Numbered from the stretch's first letter, positions 52,156-61,727 are shown. The stretch is DNA of 64,000 bases from Gilvimarinus polysaccharolyticus (GCF_001187555.1 NZ_LFIJ01000001.1:1886078-1950077), one strand, 5' to 3'. Translations and numbers: made by a program. The notes: generated by a model from the letters alone, not told the origin.

Positions 52156-53533
52156 AGCTCACTCTCCGTGCGTTTTTGTCGTGATTGATTTGAAGATCGC
52201 GAGCAATGTGAATCGCCACCTCTTGCCCTGGTGCCACATAGATCGCATCGAATGTGTCTTGAAAGCGCTCTTCGAAAATGCCGATGGTTTTATCGAGGCC
52301 AGAAGCCGCGAGACCCCACTCGCCGTATTCACCACGATCACCGGTGACGCTGGATACGACGGTACCGCCGTCAACGCCAGTGGTACGCAATGAGTCAGCC
52401 CGATACTTTGAATAGCCTTGGGCGGCCCCCAAAATTGTCATGAGAGACGCTTGTTTATAAGCGTCGGTAATGCGCTTGCCGCCGATACACGGAACACCTT
52501 GGCGATCTGAGATATAACCAATGTTTTTGTTTTTCTGACCCTCGCCAAAACTCGCACCAAGTGAGTCAGCGCTGGTCACTTTGCCGGGTGGCATATGATT
52601 GATCGTGCCGTCGTCAAACACGTAGGTCGCGCCGGTAAGCTCAACGGAGACACAAGAAAGCGACCAATCGCCTCGTGCAATACCGTCAAAGATCACGCCA
52701 TCGAGACCGGGAATGCGGTGTCCGTTGGCGGCCATGTTGTCGGAACCTACTATCAACTTGACCGGAAACGGATCTTGCACCTGACCACCAATCGGGACTC
52801 GGCCGATCAGTGCCGTCATTGAGGTCGCATCAAAGAACGTCGATCGAGCCGGTATCGTGTACACCGGTTCGCCCGAGTCCATAGGGTTGTTAAATTCCGG
52901 CATTGAGATACTGCCCCCAGCCGCCGCTAACAACTCTTTGGTCTGTGATACTCCAGCGCCAGTACTCAGTGTTTTTAAGCGGCGATAAGAAGGCCGTCCT
53001 TCTACGGCGGTGGTTTGTTCAAACGATGATGATTGATGTCCATAGGAAAAAGACTCGCCATCGATTTTGTAATCAATCGTGTCGTTTGCAATTGAGGTTT
53101 TGTTGCCATTATTAAAGCCAAAATCTTTAAGTACACCCCCTTGGTCATTCATCGAGAAGTTGCCGACTTTTAAGCTGTTTACTTTTTTCTCCAGCTTAGA
53201 GAGTTGAGCCGAGAGAGCCGAGTCGACATCAGCAATCTTGTCTGTTGATAGGTCTGTTACGCTTTTTTCTAAGGTGGAAATCTGATCGTCGCGTTGCTTG
53301 AGCTCGCGTCGTAGGTCACCGTACTGCGCTTGCACCGTGCGCAAGGTTTCCTCGGTCGTATCGCCCGAAGCGGAGTCGGTAACCGTCGGTGTGGCCGGTG
53401 CATCGGGCGCCTTCGCACCCACCGGCACGGATGGGTTACTGGTTTGGTTGTTAATGGCGACCACGATGACAACCACCACGAGCACGGCCGCGATCATCCA
53501 AGGCATGCGGTTGGGCTGGGCTTTATTGGCCAT
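52121..53533 (-). CDS. ICE conjugation protein, PFL_4705 family (TraB/VirB10-like)
   Basis: One membrane span near the N-terminus (MIAAVLVVVVIVVAI) is followed by a coiled coil (residues 65-120) and a long periplasmic beta-rich domain with YTIPARSTFFDATSMTALIGRVP, typical of TraB/VirB10. These proteins bridge the inner and outer membranes of the pore. 470 residues. It overlaps its neighbours at both ends. Confidence 0.88.
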   Translation of the reverse strand: MANKAQPNRMPWMIAAVLVVVVIVVAINNQTSNPSVPVGAKAPDAPATPTVTDSASGDTTEETLRTVQAQYGDLRRELKQRDDQISTLEKSVTDLSTDKIADVDSALSAQLSKLEKKVNSLKVGNFSMNDQGGVLKDFGFNNGNKTSIANDTIDYKIDGESFSYGHQSSSFEQTTAVEGRPSYRRLKTLSTGAGVSQTKELLAAAGGSISMPEFNNPMDSGEPVYTIPARSTFFDATSMTALIGRVPIGGQVQDPFPVKLIVGSDNMAANGHRIPGLDGVIFDGIARGDWSLSCVSVELTGATYVFDDGTINHMPPGKVTSADSLGASFGEGQKNKNIGYISDRQGVPCIGGKRITDAYKQASLMTILGAAQGYSKYRADSLRTTGVDGGTVVSSVTGDRGEYGEWGLAASGLDKTIGIFEERFQDTFDAIYVAPGQEVAIHIARDLQINHDKNARRVSYESLDSPNSFN

Positions 53534-54308
53534 AAGGCAAGCCTCCTATTGCCAGTGGCAGTGGGTTATCGCTTATTAAATACACGGTGGTGCGATCCTC
53601 AAGTGCGCCCACTGGCCCCAGCCAGGTGTGCTGAAACGCAATGGAGTCAAAATCACCTCTTACTTGGCGCGGATCTAGCGAGACCTTAAGTGGCGTTCGA
53701 TTAATCACCTCTACGGCCGTAACGTAATGACCCCAGCCACGCCAAGCGGCCACCGGCCGATAGTGATAAGTTTCACCCTCACGGCTACGGATAAGGTCGG
53801 CCACCTCGACGGTTGGCATGGGTACTTGCTTGATAGCGTTGTTGTGCGGGGCAAGGCGCGTTGGCCCGTAGAGCGTTTGCGCGGCAAAACGCGTCAACTC
53901 AACCTGATACGGATTGTTGAGCGCTGAAGTAGCTTCATCCACTTTGCTGGGTTTTTCTGCCAGCGAAGGATTTTCAATCAGGTAGTCAGCCGGTATTGCC
54001 TCTTCAGAGGCTTCCATGTCAATCAGGTAGACACGTTCTTGGTTTTCACTCTGAACAATCAGTCGACCAGGAGAGCTTGGCTCCAGAGCCTTAAAGTACG
54101 CAACAGATGGATTGGCTTGAGTCGCCTCCAGATTCTCCAGTAGCGCTGAGGGGATATCGATGCTCACGGGTTCAGGAAACACAACGCGAATCTCTTTACC
54201 GACCGGAAGAATAATGGTCACCGGATGGCCGGAATACACAAGCCGAGTATCCGCCAACGCTAACGTCGACAAGCAAAGAAGGCAGAGGGTTAACAGTGAA
54301 CGACTCAC
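53523..54308 (-). CDS. ICE conjugation protein, PFL_4704 family (TraK/VirB9-like)
   Basis: A signal peptide (LLTLCLLCLSTLALA) is followed by TRLVYSGHPVTIILPVG and EIRVVFPEPVSI, the start of TraK-like secretins that form the outer core with the lipoprotein and VirB10-like protein. 261 residues. Coupled by overlap to the TraE-like gene upstream and to the TraB-like gene downstream. Confidence 0.87.
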   Translation of the reverse strand: MSRSLLTLCLLCLSTLALADTRLVYSGHPVTIILPVGKEIRVVFPEPVSIDIPSALLENLEATQANPSVAYFKALEPSSPGRLIVQSENQERVYLIDMEASEEAIPADYLIENPSLAEKPSKVDEATSALNNPYQVELTRFAAQTLYGPTRLAPHNNAIKQVPMPTVEVADLIRSREGETYHYRPVAAWRGWGHYVTAVEVINRTPLKVSLDPRQVRGDFDSIAFQHTWLGPVGALEDRTTVYLISDNPLPLAIGGLPYGQ

Positions 54309-54919
54309 AGCTCACCTCCCAAACCGATACGCACTGGATCGTTAAAGAATCCGCCCACCGACATGCCAAACTCATTGCACGAACGTGAGTCGCGGTATGC
54401 GTAAAGTGGATAACGCATGACAACGTTTTTGACTTCCTCTCCCACGACGCGCTCCACCAATGATAGGTCCAACCAGACATACCATGTGCCGTTGCCAAGA
54501 GATTTAACGTGTTCTTTGGTGTAGAAGGTCGCCGGTGAAACGCTGCGCGTACGAGACAGCTCACCGTTGCTTCGACGTTTTTTCACATCATCTTTCAGCC
54601 ACTTGTACATATCCGGCGAGAGGTAGCACTTCATTTCATCCACATTGCTGTCGTAGTCAGCAAGGCCGCTTTCAAGCCACTCATTAATCTGTTTCCAGAT
54701 GTAAAGTGTGTACATGTAGACGTTGGCTTGCTCGGGCATGTCGGGCCTAAGTACCGCGCCTTGCGATAAATCCGGTGGCACGTGCATGCGAAAATCTTGC
54801 TGTACATTTGCCAAACGGTAATGCGCATGAACTAGCAGTAAGCCGAGAAAAACGAGACCGATGGCCAGATACCAATTTAATCGCTCGCGTGCCGTTAATG
54901 CATTTCGGATACGGCTCAT
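54305..54919 (-). CDS. ICE conjugation protein, PFL_4703 family (TraE/VirB8-like)
   Basis: The ATG at 54919 (MSRIRNALTARERLNWYL) overlaps the upstream gene by 4 bases and begins at the family's usual start; a longer frame to 54979 is unlikely. A span at about residues 14-30 precedes a periplasmic domain with HVPPDLSQG and MYTLYIWKQINEW. VirB8-like proteins nucleate the pore. Length 204. Confidence 0.87.
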   Translation of the reverse strand: MSRIRNALTARERLNWYLAIGLVFLGLLLVHAHYRLANVQQDFRMHVPPDLSQGAVLRPDMPEQANVYMYTLYIWKQINEWLESGLADYDSNVDEMKCYLSPDMYKWLKDDVKKRRSNGELSRTRSVSPATFYTKEHVKSLGNGTWYVWLDLSLVERVVGEEVKNVVMRYPLYAYRDSRSCNEFGMSVGGFFNDPVRIGLGGEL

Positions 54920-55284
54920 AAACTTCGCCCCCGTTGAAAACTTTCTGTTTTGTTGAATATACGATCCCCGACACTCCATTCGCTGAGCATTAACTGCAGG
55001 ACCTCTTTGTAGTAATTGTCACCACGCTCTTCTTTGTTGGTCATCAGTTTGCGAAGCACATAGACCGACAATGCAATAGTGCCGCCCATGGCGATCACCG
55101 CCGCCGCCAGAATGGCCAAGCTCGATGACACACTGAAAAGCATAATGAACACGATCACTGCCGCGAAAAGTGAGGTCACACCACACACCATAGCGACCAC
55201 GGAAATCTCGCTACCGGTGCAGCCCATAAACACCACCGGCTCGTTCGTGAGATCGTCGGCTAATTGAAATTCTGAGTGCTCCAC
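54916..55284 (-). CDS. ICE conjugation membrane protein, TIGR03750 type (TraL-like)
   Basis: Two long hydrophobic spans (about residues 28-50 and 57-80) with PVVFMGCTGSE before the first one; the size (122 residues) and position before the TraE-like gene match the TraL/VirB3-like slot of G-type pores. Coupled by overlap to its downstream neighbour. Confidence 0.83.
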   Translation of the reverse strand: MEHSEFQLADDLTNEPVVFMGCTGSEISVVAMVCGVTSLFAAVIVFIMLFSVSSSLAILAAAVIAMGGTIALSVYVLRKLMTNKEERGDNYYKEVLQLMLSEWSVGDRIFNKTESFQRGRSL

Positions 55285-55293
55285 AAAAGCTCC

Positions 55294-55680
55294 TTAACTG
55301 AAAAACTGGCTGCTAATCCAGATCGCAATAGCCAAAGCGACTAAGAAAAACATCACACCACTGGCAATGGACTTACCGGCCGAGATCCATTTGGTGTCGC
55401 CGTCTTTGGCATCGCGAATATCTTTTAAGGCCTCAAGCAATACCTTGACGCCCAAATAGGCGACGGCAATCCAAAGAATGACGGCAGCAACGTATTTGAA
55501 TATGTTCAGAAGTATGTCTAGAGGATTACCGCTGTCGGTTTCGACCCCATCCATTTCGAGACCTGGTAATTGAGGTTGCGCTGAGGCGATTGAGGGCCAC
55601 AGCCATGCAATGACAATAAGCAGGCAACTGAAGACCACGATTGACTGAACCTTTGATGCGGACAATGGAGTTTGGAACAT
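55294..55680 (-). CDS. ICE membrane protein, PFL_4702 family (pilin-like)
   Basis: A signal-like first span ends ASAQPQLPGLEM, then two spans (about 62-85 and 104-125) with a short basic loop (DIRDAKDGDTKW). This layout of a cleaved leader and two membrane helices is that of conjugative pilin-type subunits (VirB2/TraA-like). 128 residues. It lies between the PFL_4701-type and TraL-like genes, as in related ICEs. Confidence 0.83.
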   Translation of the reverse strand: MFQTPLSASKVQSIVVFSCLLIVIAWLWPSIASAQPQLPGLEMDGVETDSGNPLDILLNIFKYVAAVILWIAVAYLGVKVLLEALKDIRDAKDGDTKWISAGKSIASGVMFFLVALAIAIWISSQFFS

Positions 55681-55690
55681 GGTTATACCC

Positions 55691-55921
55691 TCAAGTGATA
55701 CGTGGCGTTATCAGCCAGATAAAAAAGAAAAACAGCACAAATATTCGGATCAGAAGGTTCAATACATCACCTTCCTCCATCTCACCTTTTTGGCGACGTT
55801 GCCAACCCGCCACCAACGCCATCCAGATTAGAAGCGCGAGCAATCCGCCAAAAATGACGGCAAAGGTCATGTAGAAATACACGGGCTCTAAGCCTGATAT
55901 GGCTTGAAATCTATCCAGCAT
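55691..55921 (-). CDS. ICE membrane protein, PFL_4701 family
   Basis: The 76-residue protein has two membrane spans (about 16-38 and 58-73) joined by a charged loop (RRQKGEMEEGD). This small protein is a standard member of the operon, next to the pilin-like gene; its role in the pore is not known. Confidence 0.83.
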   Translation of the reverse strand: MLDRFQAISGLEPVYFYMTFAVIFGGLLALLIWMALVAGWQRRQKGEMEEGDVLNLLIRIFVLFFFFIWLITPRIT

Positions 55922-55926
55922 GGCGA

Positions 55927-56283
55927 TTACTCAACAAACACCCCGATGATGTTTTCTTGATCCGAATGACCCTGTGTCGACTCACGCGCTACATAATCGC
56001 TCTGAAGATGTTTGACCTTTCGAGGCGATCGCGATGGCGCTTTTAAGTGACGCTCCAGTGCATCTCGGATCTCGCTCATATCGGTGCTGAGTGCTGGGTA
56101 ATTCAGTGGGAATCGCGTATCGATCGCGCTAACTGAATTAGCTTTAGCGACCAGCCCTTGAGCATCCTTCAAATACACCAAGACCTTTTCCAGCGCCAAA
56201 CGCTCTTGATCGGTGACGTGGTCGACGCCCGCGGCTGAGGTGGCGGATATACAAATCATTAACGTCAGTACCAGGTATTTCAT
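55927..56283 (-). CDS. ICE protein, RAQPRD family
   Basis: A signal peptide (LVLTLMICISATSAAG) is followed by a helical periplasmic domain of about 100 residues. The family name motif is only partly kept here: SRSPRKVKHLQSDY stands near residues 85-98. 118 residues. It overlaps the upstream PFL_4695-type gene by 4 bases. Function in the pore is unknown. Confidence 0.75.
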   Translation of the reverse strand: MKYLVLTLMICISATSAAGVDHVTDQERLALEKVLVYLKDAQGLVAKANSVSAIDTRFPLNYPALSTDMSEIRDALERHLKAPSRSPRKVKHLQSDYVARESTQGHSDQENIIGVFVE

Positions 56284-56768
56284 TGTGTTATGGCTCCCTG
56301 ATGAACAAAGAATGGATAGTGCTCAACCCCCCAAAGCTCTATAAAACTCGAGCCAGATACGGCGATTAGCGATAAGGGTTTTAAGATGGAGCGCAGCTGC
56401 TCTAGCTGCGCGGCCGATTCGACATTCACGACAAAGCCTTTGGCGGACACATCAAGCAGCTGCGTCTTATTGGCATTTGCCCAATGAACGGAATATTTGT
56501 CGTAGCCAATCACGAAAAATGAAGGATGCAACTTTGCAGTGTCGTGCGGTAATGCCAGTTCGCCGCCACGAATCTTGCCCGGTGTCATACCTGGTGTATG
56601 AATCGGAAAGTGATTGTGGATATACGCATCACGACGCGGTCGAGCCAGTTGCACGTTGGGCAGATTTAAGAAGCTTTCACCACCAAAATCCGCAATGGTT
56701 TTAGGGGTTGCCGCAACACCGGCTACGCCAAACAGCATTAGCATCACAAACAGCGGTATACGATTCAT
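56280..56768 (-). CDS. ICE conjugation protein, PFL_4695 family
   Basis: A signal peptide (IPLFVMLMLFGVAGVAA) decides the ATG at 56768, which also overlaps the transglycosylase gene by 4 bases; the frame is open to 56798. The body has IADFGGESFLNLPNV and IHTPGMTPGKI, as in this family. Periplasmic; function unknown. Confidence 0.83.
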   Translation of the reverse strand: MNRIPLFVMLMLFGVAGVAATPKTIADFGGESFLNLPNVQLARPRRDAYIHNHFPIHTPGMTPGKIRGGELALPHDTAKLHPSFFVIGYDKYSVHWANANKTQLLDVSAKGFVVNVESAAQLEQLRSILKPLSLIAVSGSSFIELWGVEHYPFFVHQGAITQ

Positions 56769-57295
56769 TGGTCGGCCCCTGCGATCAGAGGCTGCCATTT
56801 GGATAGGACCTGCTTACGATAGGCCGATGCTAATACGGGATTATTGGGCGCATGGTAGCGTCCGGCCGCTTCGGCCCAACTGCCTGAGCGCTCAAACTCA
56901 GCACGCAGTAAAGCTGCCGCATATTGGATGTTGGCGTAGGGGTTAATAATGAGGTATGGATCAGCAATTACATGGGCATGAGCACACCAGTGGATCTGAC
57001 ATAAACCGATATCCACATCACAACGATCCTGTGACAGAAACTCAGACAATGCCGAGGCCGCCTCCTGAGCGCCCTCAAAGTAGGTGCCACGACCACCGAG
57101 ATTGAGCGTCCATGGCCAAGGATGATACGAGCCTGACTGACTGTAGCCGCTTTCCTGGAGGCAGATGGCATACAGAAGTTCCGCTGGAACATTGGCGTGC
57201 TTGGCGGCAAACAAGTATGGATCTGGAACAGCTTTAGAGTCTGCTAACGCGGGCACGCTGAGAATGACCAGTAACCATGACAGTATAGCTTTCAA
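56765..57295 (-). CDS. lytic transglycosylase (SLT) of the conjugation operon
   Basis: A signal peptide (ILSWLLVILSVPALA) is followed by an SLT-like domain with AICLQESGY, whose glutamate (near residue 48) is the catalytic acid, and later GLCQIHW and YANIQYAAALL, AGRYH. It would open peptidoglycan locally for the pore, as VirB1. 176 residues. Overlaps both neighbours by 4 bases. Confidence 0.9.
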   Translation of the reverse strand: MKAILSWLLVILSVPALADSKAVPDPYLFAAKHANVPAELLYAICLQESGYSQSGSYHPWPWTLNLGGRGTYFEGAQEAASALSEFLSQDRCDVDIGLCQIHWCAHAHVIADPYLIINPYANIQYAAALLRAEFERSGSWAEAAGRYHAPNNPVLASAYRKQVLSKWQPLIAGADQ

Positions 57296-58017
57296 AACTT
57301 GACCTCCATAAGCTCACCGTCCATCCGGGGATCACGAAGGTAAACCTGAGGCAGATTGGTGTTATTCGGAGACATCGCCTTAAAGAGACCGCGATCAATA
57401 TTGAGCGTGATGAGGCCTGCGTCATTCACCAATTCCGGTGGAATGGAATGCGTCGAAGCCCATTGAATGATGTCAGCTCGCTCGATCTTGCCGATGAAAT
57501 AGACATCAAGGCGGGCTTTGCTTTGGATCACTTGCTCTAAAGCTTTTTGGCAGACCTGGACACAATTGTCGTCTGTGAACATCACCAATTTAGCGTCGAA
57601 ATTAATATGATCGATTGAAGCCGACTCAACATCGATCATAGAGATCTGTTGGCCAAAGTATTCCTCTTTGGCCGACTTATATGAGAGGTGCCACGCTCGC
57701 TCATTCATGAGTCGTTGCCAGTCTTGACGAGCTGCAATTTTGGCGTACCGCGTACGCTCCAGTTCTGAGGCTGCATTGAGCCCAAGTACCGACACTGGGC
57801 TAATATTGGGTGTCCAAGTACCGCGAGGTCCTTGCATTATTTTCTCGTACTCAGCCCACTCGGTCTCTGTCAGTCCCCAGCTCAACCATGGTGCGGTTGT
57901 TTTAGTTTGACCGGCAAAGCTGTCGGTGCGACGACTGTCATTTACCTCGGTGGTCGAAGCCCCATAGGTGAATGCGTACACGCACACGCTGGCGATGGCT
58001 AATATGAAGCGCATCAT
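57292..58017 (-). CDS. ICE conjugation protein, PFL_4693 family
   Basis: A signal peptide (FILAIASVCVYAFTYG) is followed by WGLTETEWAEYEKIMQGPRG, the recognisable core of this family, and a thioredoxin-like C-terminal half with VMFTDDNCVQVC at about residues 133-145. The start is ATGATG at 58017/58014; the second overlaps the upstream gene. 241 residues, periplasmic. Confidence 0.83.
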   Translation of the reverse strand: MMRFILAIASVCVYAFTYGASTTEVNDSRRTDSFAGQTKTTAPWLSWGLTETEWAEYEKIMQGPRGTWTPNISPVSVLGLNAASELERTRYAKIAARQDWQRLMNERAWHLSYKSAKEEYFGQQISMIDVESASIDHINFDAKLVMFTDDNCVQVCQKALEQVIQSKARLDVYFIGKIERADIIQWASTHSIPPELVNDAGLITLNIDRGLFKAMSPNNTNLPQVYLRDPRMDGELMEVKF

Positions 58018-58775
58018 ATAGACACCGTAAGGCGTGTGATTTGGTCTTTGTGGGTGAACTGTACACGCCGGCCGGTCAGATCTACGCCGGTTAGTTTCCA
58101 GTCCATCCAGCGGCTATTCAGCCCAAGATCACGCCGTTCTCCGTTGTTAGTTACGGACACTTGAACAAGCGTACCGATCTGCTTGATGGCGATTACGGCA
58201 AACGGAAGCTCTGGATTCTTTAAGGGCGTAGAGGCTTTGTGATCTTCTTTGAAGTCAAAGAAGGAGCGGCGCAGGTTATTGATGTCAGAAGCATTGTCGT
58301 TATCGGTTTCGCGCATCTCTGACAGCTGCGCTTGAAGCTCCATCAAAGCACCTTGTATTACTTTGACCGAGTCTTTAACCGAATCGATATCGTCCTCCAA
58401 CTCTTTTTGCACGGCGCTGTTTGTTTCTAGCACGACCGATTCAGAATAGAGATCATCGGAGGCGTCCAGCCGTAGTAGCGGCGATACTAAATCCGAGTCG
58501 ATGTTATCGGTATTGGTTGGCTGAATCGTGATTGGTGGCTCGGGCACTAACACCCGCTCAGCAGGAAGCTGAGAGGGATCGGCCGGCTTGTCGCCGTTGT
58601 CGGAGCTTGGGAAAAAGAAAACCAAGCCAACAAATGCCGCAAGCACTAACAAGAGAACAGCGACAAGTCCTACTTTGAACCAAGCTGGCATAGCGGATCG
58701 TGGAGTCGAGATTGGTTCCCGTGCATCGTCGTCTTGCTCAATGTTTGGCAAGCTAGTGTCATGTGTGGTGTGCAT
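58014..58775 (-). CDS. membrane-anchored coiled-coil protein (253 aa)
   Basis: A single N-terminal span (about residues 32-54), a proline-rich linker, a coiled coil (about 118-160) and a C-terminal beta-rich domain (VIAIKQIGTLVQVSV). It resembles the plan of pilus-associated inner-membrane proteins, but I do not recognise the family. It is fully embedded in the operon, between the TIGR03747-type and PFL_4693-type genes, so it is probably a pore or pilus component of this element. Confidence 0.72.
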   Translation of the reverse strand: MHTTHDTSLPNIEQDDDAREPISTPRSAMPAWFKVGLVAVLLLVLAAFVGLVFFFPSSDNGDKPADPSQLPAERVLVPEPPITIQPTNTDNIDSDLVSPLLRLDASDDLYSESVVLETNSAVQKELEDDIDSVKDSVKVIQGALMELQAQLSEMRETDNDNASDINNLRRSFFDFKEDHKASTPLKNPELPFAVIAIKQIGTLVQVSVTNNGERRDLGLNSRWMDWKLTGVDLTGRRVQFTHKDQITRLTVSI

Positions 58776-58783
58776 ACGATCCC

Positions 58784-59464
58784 CTAAATAAACTTCTTAA
58801 ACGTTGACGCGGTGTAATAAACGAACGTGAAGAACAGCAGCTGAGGCACGATAAAAAACAGCGCCGGGTTGATTGAGAATGGCAGCGTTAGGTATAGGCC
58901 TGAGCTGAGGCCGATTGCGGGTTTCATCCACCCTTTAACCCGGTGATACACGAAAGACGATTCCACACCACCACAGGCCTTGCGGATATCCCGAGCGGCT
59001 AAACCGTCAACAAGTCCAAGTAAGCCCCAGAGAATAAAAGCCGGTAACGCCAGCAGAATCACCGCAAGACGAATGACTAAGGTGTAGGTAATGTCGATCG
59101 CACTACCGAGCGCGATGGCCAGCCAACCCACATACTGCGAAAGCAGTGCGAGTGCTTTAGGTAACCCGATAAAACGGTAAGCGTCATTCACCCAGCTAAT
59201 GGCTTGGTCGGCTAATTGAGCAGGATGAAGCTTGAGCAATTGGTTTTGATCGATGTGTGAGAGATAACCAATTTCTTCGGTGAGCATGTGTCTCGCGTGG
59301 GTTTTATCCCACCAGCCCGCGAGCATCCCAATCCACTCAATGAGTATTGAAATAAAGACGGCAAACAGAAACCAAGAAAGCAGCGATGCCACCTGCGACA
59401 ACGTGCTGCCCAGCATGGTCTCGCGTTCGGTGTCTGGACGGTTAACGCGTTGAGTACGAGTCAT
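58784..59464 (-). CDS. ICE membrane protein, PFL_4697 family (DUF4400)
   Basis: Four membrane spans are visible (LLSWFLFAVFISILI; LLSQYVGWLAIALGSAI; LVIRLAVILLALPAFILWG; LFFIVPQLLFFTFVYY). It follows traD with a 4-base overlap (ATG at 59464), the position usual for this protein, which may support the coupling protein. A longer frame to 59479 is unlikely. 226 residues. Confidence 0.85.
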   Translation of the reverse strand: MTRTQRVNRPDTERETMLGSTLSQVASLLSWFLFAVFISILIEWIGMLAGWWDKTHARHMLTEEIGYLSHIDQNQLLKLHPAQLADQAISWVNDAYRFIGLPKALALLSQYVGWLAIALGSAIDITYTLVIRLAVILLALPAFILWGLLGLVDGLAARDIRKACGGVESSFVYHRVKGWMKPAIGLSSGLYLTLPFSINPALFFIVPQLLFFTFVYYTASTFKKFI

Positions 59465-61551
59465 GCTGACTCCGCCCACCGGGCTGGCATTTTGTGCCAG
59501 CCTTCTGAATTCTTGGCAGCGTATTGCTTGCGCATCTCATTGGTGACGAACGAGAGATCCGACGGCAGTGACGCTTCATCATTCAACATGGGCAATCGAA
59601 GTTTGTACAACCGACTGCCAACCAACGCGAACGCTTGCCCTTTGGGTAATCGAGTTACATCACCAGGGTGTAATAGTGGGACTCGCTGCGAACCAATGTG
59701 CTGTTGAGTCGAAGACACAAAATCGATATCTTCGGAAGCTGGACTATCGGTTGCACCACTGCGTAACCCAATGGTGTGTACATCGACGTCCGACAGCTGC
59801 TCGGTCAAAAGCTCGGCTGTCGCGAGCTCTTTAACGCGAAGCATAACAATAGAGCCCAGGTTACCAATGACCTGCGCAGCCTTAGCCGAATCGCCAAACC
59901 TGACAATGATATCGCTCATGGTTTGCGTGTACGCGGTAAGCTGGAAGCCAGCGCCACCGGCTTTGTTTGCCATTGGCACAAACTCTTTGCCTACTAATTC
60001 GTTGAACTCATCGAGGTGCAGACATACCTTGCGTTTTTTGCCTGCCTTACCATCGACTTTGAGAAGGCCTTGATCGGATCCGAATTTGTAGATGGAGCCG
60101 GCAGTTGACGTCAGATCCGAAAACATGGAACTGCCAACCGCACTGGCCACTTCGGCGTCACTCAATGCATCGAGGCCGATATACACAATGCCGCCCTGAC
60201 GAATAATGGACTTCCAATCAATGATCGGACGCTTGTCTTCCAAGTCGAGATAATCTGGCGAGAGCAGCTGTCCGGTTTTACCGGCGCAAAGCTTTTCCAG
60301 TAACGGAAAGAGTGAGGCGACCAATTTGTCATAGAACGATTTTTCGTACTCGAACGTCTTGATGAGCGCGTGGGCGACTTCATCGTAGAGGCCGTATTCT
60401 TTGTAAACGACAACAGCCGCCCACGCTTTACGATCACGCGCAGACATGCTGCGATCAGGTTTACGGTCGGACTCCTCAACGCGCTCAATATCTTTTTTCC
60501 ACTTCGGGAACTCGGCTTCATTTTTCTTAAATACGGCCTGAAGATATTCGAACAACAATGGATCGATATCCGCACCGAACTTAAGGTAAAACTCGTAGGA
60601 AAGGCGTTTTCCGAGCTCAGTGCCGGCGCGGCTGATTACATTGACGTAGCGCCATGCAAATTCCCGGAACGCGGCACTGTTACCTTCGCCGGGTAATTGA
60701 CTGGCAATCCGACTGGCCGGCTCGGTGATACGCCCAAAGGAGCCCACTGGGTTGTAGCGACACGATACATCTGGATAGCCCAAGTGGAACATATAGAACT
60801 GATGTTCACGCCCAGCTTTTACCGCTTCGGCCCACATCCGAATTAACAGCTCGGCGTCACCCTTTGGATCGAAGACAATCACAACGTCGTCGTTGTGAAT
60901 GTCTTGCGTGACCAGCACTTCACAAAGCCGCGTTTTACCTACGCGCGTTGTCCCCACGACAAATTTATGCGCAACGCGCTCGCTTTGCGGTTCAGTAATG
61001 TCGTATTCGCCCTCCCATAAGCCAACGCCGTGGGTAGTCGTATCACCACCAAGGTCTAAATTTACGGGCGACCACGGATTGAGCCAACTGGTACTGCCGA
61101 GTAGTTGCGAGATGCCAGAGGTCAACGACGAGCGTTTAAATGTTTCCTCAATTTTTCGAGCACGTTTATACGAAGGCGCTGAATAGCGTTTGACGATGTG
61201 ACGATGCTCGGGCTGCTTACAGTCATGATGACGCTGAGTGTGTATTGCCTCCCACTCAAAACCTTTGCCAAGAAATAAATCTTTTTTGCTGCACGGAATT
61301 TCTGTGCTGCTGATTTCCCACCAAGGCAACACGGTTAAACCATGTTGGTATTTCAATAATTTAATCGCAGAAGCTGTACGAACACAAAACCGATAACCAC
61401 AAAAAGCCGCTAGTGAATAGGCGACCGAAGGTATGGTCAGCATCATGCCGGGACTCATGACCGCGAGAGATGCACCACTGGCGTAAGCGAGACTGGATGA
61501 CAGCTCAACAGGTGGTCGCATTAGCGATTCGATGGGATGGTTATTGCTCAT
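59461..61551 (-). CDS. traD: TraD, type IV coupling protein (SXT/TOL type)
   Basis: This hexameric ATPase brings the relaxase-DNA complex to the pore. Walker A reads VVGTTRVGKTRL (Lys206), then VIVFDPKGDAELL, Walker B HLDEFNELV and the AYTQTMSDI arginine-finger region. The N-terminal 80 residues carry a membrane anchor. The ATG at 61551 (MSNNHPIESLMRPP) gives the family's usual beginning; a frame reaches 61602. It is the first gene of the long leftward operon. The promoter lies in the 61552-61814 region. Confidence 0.93.
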   Translation of the reverse strand: MSNNHPIESLMRPPVELSSSLAYASGASLAVMSPGMMLTIPSVAYSLAAFCGYRFCVRTASAIKLLKYQHGLTVLPWWEISSTEIPCSKKDLFLGKGFEWEAIHTQRHHDCKQPEHRHIVKRYSAPSYKRARKIEETFKRSSLTSGISQLLGSTSWLNPWSPVNLDLGGDTTTHGVGLWEGEYDITEPQSERVAHKFVVGTTRVGKTRLCEVLVTQDIHNDDVVIVFDPKGDAELLIRMWAEAVKAGREHQFYMFHLGYPDVSCRYNPVGSFGRITEPASRIASQLPGEGNSAAFREFAWRYVNVISRAGTELGKRLSYEFYLKFGADIDPLLFEYLQAVFKKNEAEFPKWKKDIERVEESDRKPDRSMSARDRKAWAAVVVYKEYGLYDEVAHALIKTFEYEKSFYDKLVASLFPLLEKLCAGKTGQLLSPDYLDLEDKRPIIDWKSIIRQGGIVYIGLDALSDAEVASAVGSSMFSDLTSTAGSIYKFGSDQGLLKVDGKAGKKRKVCLHLDEFNELVGKEFVPMANKAGGAGFQLTAYTQTMSDIIVRFGDSAKAAQVIGNLGSIVMLRVKELATAELLTEQLSDVDVHTIGLRSGATDSPASEDIDFVSSTQQHIGSQRVPLLHPGDVTRLPKGQAFALVGSRLYKLRLPMLNDEASLPSDLSFVTNEMRKQYAAKNSEGWHKMPARWAESA

Positions 61552-61691
61552 GACGCTGAGAATACTCAACGTGACGGAATTCGCATCAATTAAAGTGTAC
61601 AAGGGCCGTGCAAATTGATTGCTGAAATTTGAAAGGAAAAACGATAAAAAGCGGTACTGCTTAATGGTTAACGGCGTCTATCAGAAAAGGC

Positions 61692-61727
61692 GCCCGGTCA
61701 TCCACTAAAGTCCGTGGATGACCGGGC
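61692..61727. other. 14-bp perfect inverted repeat; possible oriT or operator
   Basis: GCCCGGTCATCCAC (61692-61705) and its complement (61714-61727) are separated by 8 bases, in the 263-base gap between divergent traD and the gene upstream of traI. Downstream is the direct repeat AAGGGGCA (61732-61739 and 61742-61749). MOBH relaxases lack a simple recognisable nick consensus, so oriT is only inferred from position and symmetry; a repressor site is equally possible. Confidence 0.4.
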
